A DNA stretch of 64,000 nt from Lineus longissimus. Taxonomy: Eukaryota; Nemertea; Pilidiophora; Heteronemertea; Lineidae. Below the pieces are notes generated by a model. It did no database searches and had not been told where the DNA came from. It saw nothing but the letters and a program-made list of their open reading frames with translations. A program made the position numbers and the translations under genes. Shown here one piece after another: positions 58,600 through 64,000 of the stretch. The stretch lies in the NCBI RefSeq assembly GCF_910592395.1, contig NC_088313.1, forward strand, positions 9,428,501 through 9,492,500. The letters are read 5' to 3'. Numbering within the stretch: the stretch's first letter is position 1; every line of letters starts with the position of its first letter.

Positions 58600-60029
58600 C
58601 TGTCAAGGCGTTGTTATCGCGTTGTAGCGGAACGAAAATGTGATTCGATGTCCTCGAAGTATGCACTATTCTTTCACTCGAATTTAGTATAGCCACACAT
58701 TTTTGTCCCCTTGCTACGGCAAATATCTCTCCAAATCGTTTGAAAGAATACGCTACAGACCCCTGAGTGCAAACTTTTTTCAATTCATAGAAATTAACAT
58801 TTGCGACGATATGGGAAATCTAATAGATTTTAAATTCGTTAAAGTCATTGTGACATTACACATTCAACGCCAGCGGCGCCACTAGATGAAAGGCAGACGA
58901 GAGCTAGATTACCCGTTGGCCTTGTAAATAGCACAAATCATAAAAAATCTAGAACAGCATCATTTTTAAGCAACAGATGGAACGTGAGGGCTCTATCACA
59001 GAGGGAGAAGAAATCAACGCTTATTTCCACGGAGATCTATGGGAAGCATTGCACGAAAACGAATGCTCTATTTGCAGTTCTGAAATAGTCAGAAATAGTT
59101 GCCCGAAGTAATCACCAGGCCATCTGCAAACACAAAAAGGAATTTAAAAGTGATAGAGGTTGACGGAAACGATACCCGTTTGCGGCAGGACCGGTGCGCA
59201 TTTGAAGGAAATCTTGAAAATGGCTTAAAAATTGGTGATTTTCGAGGGCTTTCTCTCTCTGATAATGGCGCTCGAAGCAGAATTTCGTTAAAAAAAATCA
59301 TTCCGAGGCAATCTGGGAACGCAATGGGAACACAGAAATATACACGTTGCAAATGATTTGTGGAAGTTTTTGCACAGGGAGCAAACGGACTTATTCATAA
59401 ACGCATTTTTCAGGAATTCGATAGTCTAACTTACGCGAAGAACGCTCTTAAGTTAAGGAATTGAATCGGCGAGGGTTTGGACTGTATTTTAGCTCCACCC
59501 TCGAGTGTCTTGGTAACTCAACCAAGGTCCGAAGCCGAGGGTTCAATTTCTATTCTAAAATACCTCAAACTTAAAATGATAGGCCACGAAAATAACTTGA
59601 ATATGTGCGAATTTGGTAAATTTTAATCCATCGCCGGCCCGGAGCGCCGGTAGCGCCGTTGTTTAAATTATGTTACGGCAACGTTACAGAAAATGAGACA
59701 TGTACATTTTGTACAGCGCGCATAGGAAGTCCGCATCGTCTCGCTCAAGTGATGCTAAAATCCGCGCAAATGGGCTATTTGGAGCGTTTTTCTCGGCAAA
59801 TATGTGTAGTGCTCATTAAAAAAACTTAGGGTGGTTGATGCTTCCTTGGCTGATTTGTGTTTGAAGCAGTGTTTTGAGAGCCTCAAACTTCTGAAGTGAG
59901 CTGAAATTCCATACGGGGTGACGTGTGCATGGTTTCCACATTTTAGTACAACCCGAGAGAACTTTGGTAGAGCATCTTGGTTGCGTGTCCAAAACACTCC
60001 ACTCTCAGAACGAGGCTTATGCATTTTCC
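58600..60029 (+). other. Broken open frames between capsid-like and polymerase remains, unassigned
   Basis: Several plus-strand frames of 30-85 codons (for example 59099-59356) have coding-like composition but many stops between them. They probably belong to the same endogenous element. I do not recognise any domain. Confidence 0.3.
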
Positions 60030-61690
60030 ATTTAAAAGTTGACTTTACGGTACCAAGGTATTTTAGAATATCACTTTGAAGTTCAAGTTCTATTCAACAA
60101 AGAAGTCGATGTCGTGGCAGATGATGGATCCATTATCGAGGGACAATATGAGAAACGCACATCGGAACCCTGGGTTTGCACCAATGCAAAACAAGTTTTC
60201 TATAAGAGCCAATTAAAAGACTTGTTACAGACAGATTTTCAAGAAATCATCTCGAAATGCGAGTCCTATCTACTCGAAGGTTCGGGATGGGTTTTTGAAC
60301 ATGTGAACGCGTTAAGATTAACGGTGGCACAACTTGAGCCCCTGAGGGGCGGCACTTCGCATCCACACCTTTTCTTACCCTCGGCGGGGAGAAATAAACG
60401 CGCTTGTACATGTATTCAGACGAACATTGATTACATTTTTGTTCTGTATCGCGACCCAATCAAAACGCATCAGATCGGACAGGCAGTTTGACGTAAATTC
60501 ATGGGAAAGACGTACGAAGCTCGATTTGAGAAATCTTTCCTATCCAACTAGCATTGGTCAGATTTCCACATTCGAACGACGGAACAACCTCTCCATTAAC
60601 GTTTTTCGTTGGCTTTCGAACGAGAGTCATGAGGTTGCTGGCACAGCAGGACGTCATGCTGTACCGTTGCAAGTACTGCATCTTTCAGCAAACAGGAGAT
60701 CGATTCCGGAAGAGAAGCATATTGACTTGTTGTACTGGCAAGACCAGTTTTTCTGATCACAAATCTGAGTAGGTTAATCGCCAACGGAGCTAGTGGTCGC
60801 CACGGGCAAAAATTCGTTTGCAGATCGTGTTTGGCCCTACTATTCCTCAAAGAGTAAAACAAGTGCTCATGAAAGATGTTGTCTAGATACGGGCCAAGTG
60901 TACACCTTTCCGAGGAAAGGCCAAATGAAATTCGACAATTTCAAAGCCATGTGCGCGAGACGGCACCTGATAATATATGATTTTGAAACTTGTCTTACGC
61001 CATGTGAGTCAACTCTGAGTGTTGGTTCAAGCCGCCATGCCCATCGCGGTAGCGGGAAATCGTATCGGCGTCAATCCCGATTACAATTCTTCCCTCTTCA
61101 CCTACGTGGGCTCCGATTGTGTAAAGAAATTTCTCGAATGGCTCAATGAACAGATCGAGGAAGCGCACATTATCGATTTGCATTGTTCAAAAGACAGTCT
61201 TGAACATATGTCTTCACGTGATTGGAAGAAGTTTGTCCCGCAGCAGCATTGCGAGATGTATGGTATTGAATTCACTATAGGCGTGAAAAAGTGCATCGAT
61301 CATTGTCACTTGCAAGCGGATCGGATGCGATACGTGCTCTGTAATCGTTGCAACTTGTCTTATGCTTCAAAAAGGGAATTACAGATCAGTTGCTTGGCGC
61401 ATAATGCCACGAGATTTGAAAATCATCTTTTAGTAGAGGGATTGGCAAAACAAGATGGAGAATCAAAGAAGTTTCGAATATTTCCAAAAAACACAGAGCA
61501 CTACTTGGCCATATATTGTCAATCGTTAGTCTTCCTGGATAGTTTTTAATTCTTGCCCTCGACTTTAGCAAATCTAGTGGAATTGATGAAAAACAGGACT
61601 AGCACTATTGTAGGCCCGGAGAGTGGGATGAAGCAGAGCCAGATAGCATTTCCTCTCCTCTTCGAATACGTGAAAGGATCCAGTGAAATG
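60030..61690 (+). pseudogene. Protein-primed DNA polymerase B fragment of a Polinton/adintovirus-like element
   Basis: The pieces follow the amino-terminal order of this polymerase family: a GSGWVFEH stretch followed by PLRGGTS (60270-60350), a FERRNNLSINVF stretch (60565-60605), a Cys-rich region (60660-60900), the exonuclease motif LIIYDFETC (60968-60994), and an exonuclease-II-like HNATRFENHLL then LVFLDSF (61400-61548). Segments are spread over all three frames with stops (for example after 60491, 60756 and 61549). The palm polymerase motifs are absent before similarity ends near 61690, so the gene is both broken and truncated. Confidence 0.75.
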
Positions 61691-62271
61691 TATGATTTTT
61701 GTTGCGCAAGGGTGTCCCCCAAAATAGGCTAAAAAAATACAGGGTGTAGAGGTCTCCACGTAATTGAAAGGCCTGTCACTCTATCGTACAATGGCCCATT
61801 TGGATAGAATCATGGTGTTACAAAGCTCAGCCCCCTGATCCCCCCCGGCTACATCCCTGACGTTAGACATTCCTAAAAATAGCACTGCGATAGACCGTAT
61901 CTGCATAGTACCGGTAAGCTTAAACTCGTTGCGCAGGAATTCCCTACCTTTATTGGCGCAGATACTCGACTCAATGGCGGATTGGAGCGTAGAACATCGA
62001 GAGTATTCGTTGATTAGGCTGTGCTCATCCCGAGGCCAACCTTGTGTCTTCCTGTTTTGCCACCACATGTAGGTTCATTGGCAAGGATGTGGCCAATCAG
62101 GCGCCTCCCCTTTAACTATTGGCATTGTCTGAAGTTGTCTTAAGGCCTTCTAAAGCTTCGTGTTCGTTAAAATCATAAATCGAGTGTAGCCTGCATGGAG
62201 GCTGTATTTTGTCTAGGCTAAGTCATAGTTTTGACTATTAGTATTTGTCACTTTATGTGTTTGTTTTTCAG
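61691..62271. other. Spacer between viral-type remains and KDZ-like exons
   Basis: No exon or repeat was recognised here. The minus-strand frame at 61781-62068 has no splice or domain support. Confidence 0.3.
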
Positions 62272-63447
62272 CATCATCCAATGGTAATGATGACAATCCT
62301 TCTGGTGAGAATGCAGGGCATTATGCACGAATCAAAGAGTTGGCTGCCTCCTATCGCAGGAGAAAGAGGAAAACCTATCCTAAAAAGAACTTAAAGCCAT
62401 ATGTGAAGGCTCCATCCAGGGACATCAATGGTGCTATAGATGATCCATCAGTTCCCAGAAGAGAAAGAAAAGGGAAGAAAACCTCAACGACAGGTAGATT
62501 GTTTTTGGTTGACAATGGAAAAATATTGCTGCTAGACTAGGCTTACATTAGTGCAATTAACTGATAATTTCATGTTCTGGACAAATGGTTTATGCCTACA
62601 AATCCAACCCTATCACTGCTATACCTCTTTAAAATTTCTCACCAATCTTTAAAATCAAACCAGAAAAATTTGTCTTTTCCACCCTTTTTATGTAAGAAAT
62701 TCCATGGAAGAAATTGCATCTTTTCTGGCGTAATCTGCATTTGGCCTTAATTTCAAAATTACTTGTTTTTCCAGAGAAACTAAAGGACTTTCCTGAGGAA
62801 TTGCAACCAAGTAATCATGAAGTAGAAATCGATGCAGCTTTCGATTTTCAAGTGTTCCAGCAAGGTTTGTGATTTGTCTTTTTAAGGTCTTTTTATTCAT
62901 CAGCTAGTTGGCTCTATTCCAAGACACAAATCAAGTTGTGTATTTTATAAGGAGTAAATTTCCGATTTGATCTACCATACTTTTTACGGCTGCAGAGGTC
63001 AAACGACCTGAACTGATTCATCTAAATTTTGAATTTTGTGTTGATCACAAGTCAGGTTATAGTTTGCAAATGATTTATTATTTTTTAAAGGTTAATTGGG
63101 CAACACTGGCTGCTGATTAAGGCAAATAATGGTATTTTCGAATCAACACTTAGGAACTTTTTTTTTCTTTCCCGGTAGTATTTATCAATGCACTTTTAAT
63201 TTGCAGTGAGAGCTGAACTTATGGAGCTTCTGAATGTGATTCGGGCTTCCAATAGTACTGAAGTGCCAGGCACTGAATCTGAATGGAAGAAAAGGCATTT
63301 TGTTGCGCATGCTGACTGGAAGCAAAGACAAGAGGAGAGTTGGGAGGAGGTGCGGGAGCCAGTATTGAGGTCAATACTTAGGAAAATGGGAAAACATAGT
63401 TCATCATGTGCAGTTTGTGTCTCATGTGCGTCGTCAGCTGTTATCAG
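62272..63447 (+). CDS. KDZ-transposase-like gene, amino-terminal exons (partial)
   Basis: Three exons chain in phase: 62272-62493 (phase 1-1, basic, YRRRKRKTYPKKN), 62775-62864 (90 nt, phase 1-1, acidic) and 63207-63447 (phase 1-2). The third ends with WEEVREPVLRSIL and CAVCVSCASSAVIR. This W-then-CxxC-A-x-R arrangement is like the CxC zinc-binding region at the start of KDZ (Kyakuja-Dileera-Zisupton) transposases. The next exon is uncertain: an acceptor at 63886 would add a Cys in the right place but then meets TGA after a few codons. The start lies upstream and was not found. It may be an active element, a decayed one, or a domesticated gene. Confidence 0.5.
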
Positions 63448-64000
63448 GTATGATATATTTATAGGAGATAAATTTGTTTTCAAAGTGTACATGTAACAGG
63501 CACTAAAAATAACTGAAGGAACACAGCTCTTTAATCAAAACACAACTTGTTCTCTAGAATGTGATTCAGAGTCTGGAGCTGAAGATAGAAGCTGCAAGAA
63601 CACCACGGTTTTCCCTTGTGCCATGGTCAACCCAGTTTGTTGACCAGGTTTTCCAGCCTTCTGCCCTATCTTCGGGAGTTTTTCAATTTAATTATATACA
63701 CACTTTCATTCTTTTCAGATTCTTATAAAGTTCATTGGTTTAAATAACATGACATGATTTGAAAGATAGCAATTAACACGACAGTATTAAAGGGGCTTTC
63801 TTCATATTAGCAGTTTGTGCAGTTACGATGCATGTCGAGTTCACTGCTATATCGATCAGTTTAAAAGTTTATCATTTTCATTTCAGATGCTTCAAAGAGT
63901 CGGGCTTCTCCACGAAAGCGTCTTGAAAAGGAGAGAAAGCAACTTCAGCATTGTGTTAGTCTGCTGTCATGTTTCTGTGGACGAAGTCACGCAAGAGGAC
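63448..64000 (+). other. Unresolved end of window downstream of KDZ-like exons
   Basis: Acceptor-like sites at about 63557, 63719 and 63886 open short frames, but none continues the upstream phase for long. The last ~115 bases are open in two frames and could be part of an exon cut by the window edge. Confidence 0.25.

Overview
The window is animal nuclear DNA. Its genes are split by GT-AG introns of a few hundred bases to several kb. DNA transposons, MITEs and minisatellites fill most of the remainder, and homopolymer G/C runs are frequent. An ependymin-related gene, a KMT5A-like SET gene and a multi-LamG secreted protein sit among Harbinger, Tigger-type, TTAA-type and KDZ-like transposon remains. 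That mixture suggests a marine invertebrate such as an amphioxus, hemichordate or lophotrochozoan. I cannot name the species from sequence alone. All gene models were built by hand from splice-site consensus, reading-frame phase and motif reading; no database was searched.

Region 1 (1-16.9 kb) is a minus-strand SET-domain methyltransferase gene. The SET domain is encoded at 15.47-10.85 kb and followed by a helical-looking C-terminal part (10.4-7.0 kb). After that come six nearly identical 90-bp, phase 1-1 exons, each in a ~520-bp tandem unit (2.2-4.9 kb). Its introns hold a 3.4-kb TTAA-flanked transposon with ~750-bp inverted repeats, several MITEs and two copies of a CGA-microsatellite repeat family. 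Region 2 (17-22 kb) is non-coding and carries a ~64-bp minisatellite, GC-rich hairpins and a truncated Tigger-type element.

Region 3 (22-39.5 kb) has two secreted-protein genes that appear divergent. One is a small unknown gene on the minus strand, and the other is a 12-exon plus-strand gene (about 1,022 residues) with four LamG-like jelly-roll domains. The 8.5-kb first intron of the second gene contains a nested palindrome of about 7.7 kb. Region 4 (41-46.6 kb, minus strand) holds a complete six-exon ependymin-related gene, a 784-bp MITE and a predicted 75-residue secreted protein. Region 5 (46.6-53.9 kb) is almost empty of recognisable genes.

Region 6 (53.9-61.7 kb) is a decayed endogenous virus-like element of the Polinton/adintovirus type (dUTPase, capsid-like and protein-primed DNA polymerase B pieces). 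A 3.0-kb Harbinger transposon has landed inside it; its transposase and its MADF-BESS gene lie on opposite strands with interleaved exons. Region 7 (62.2 kb to the end) holds plus-strand exons that look like the amino-terminal part of a KDZ-type transposase or a gene derived from one.
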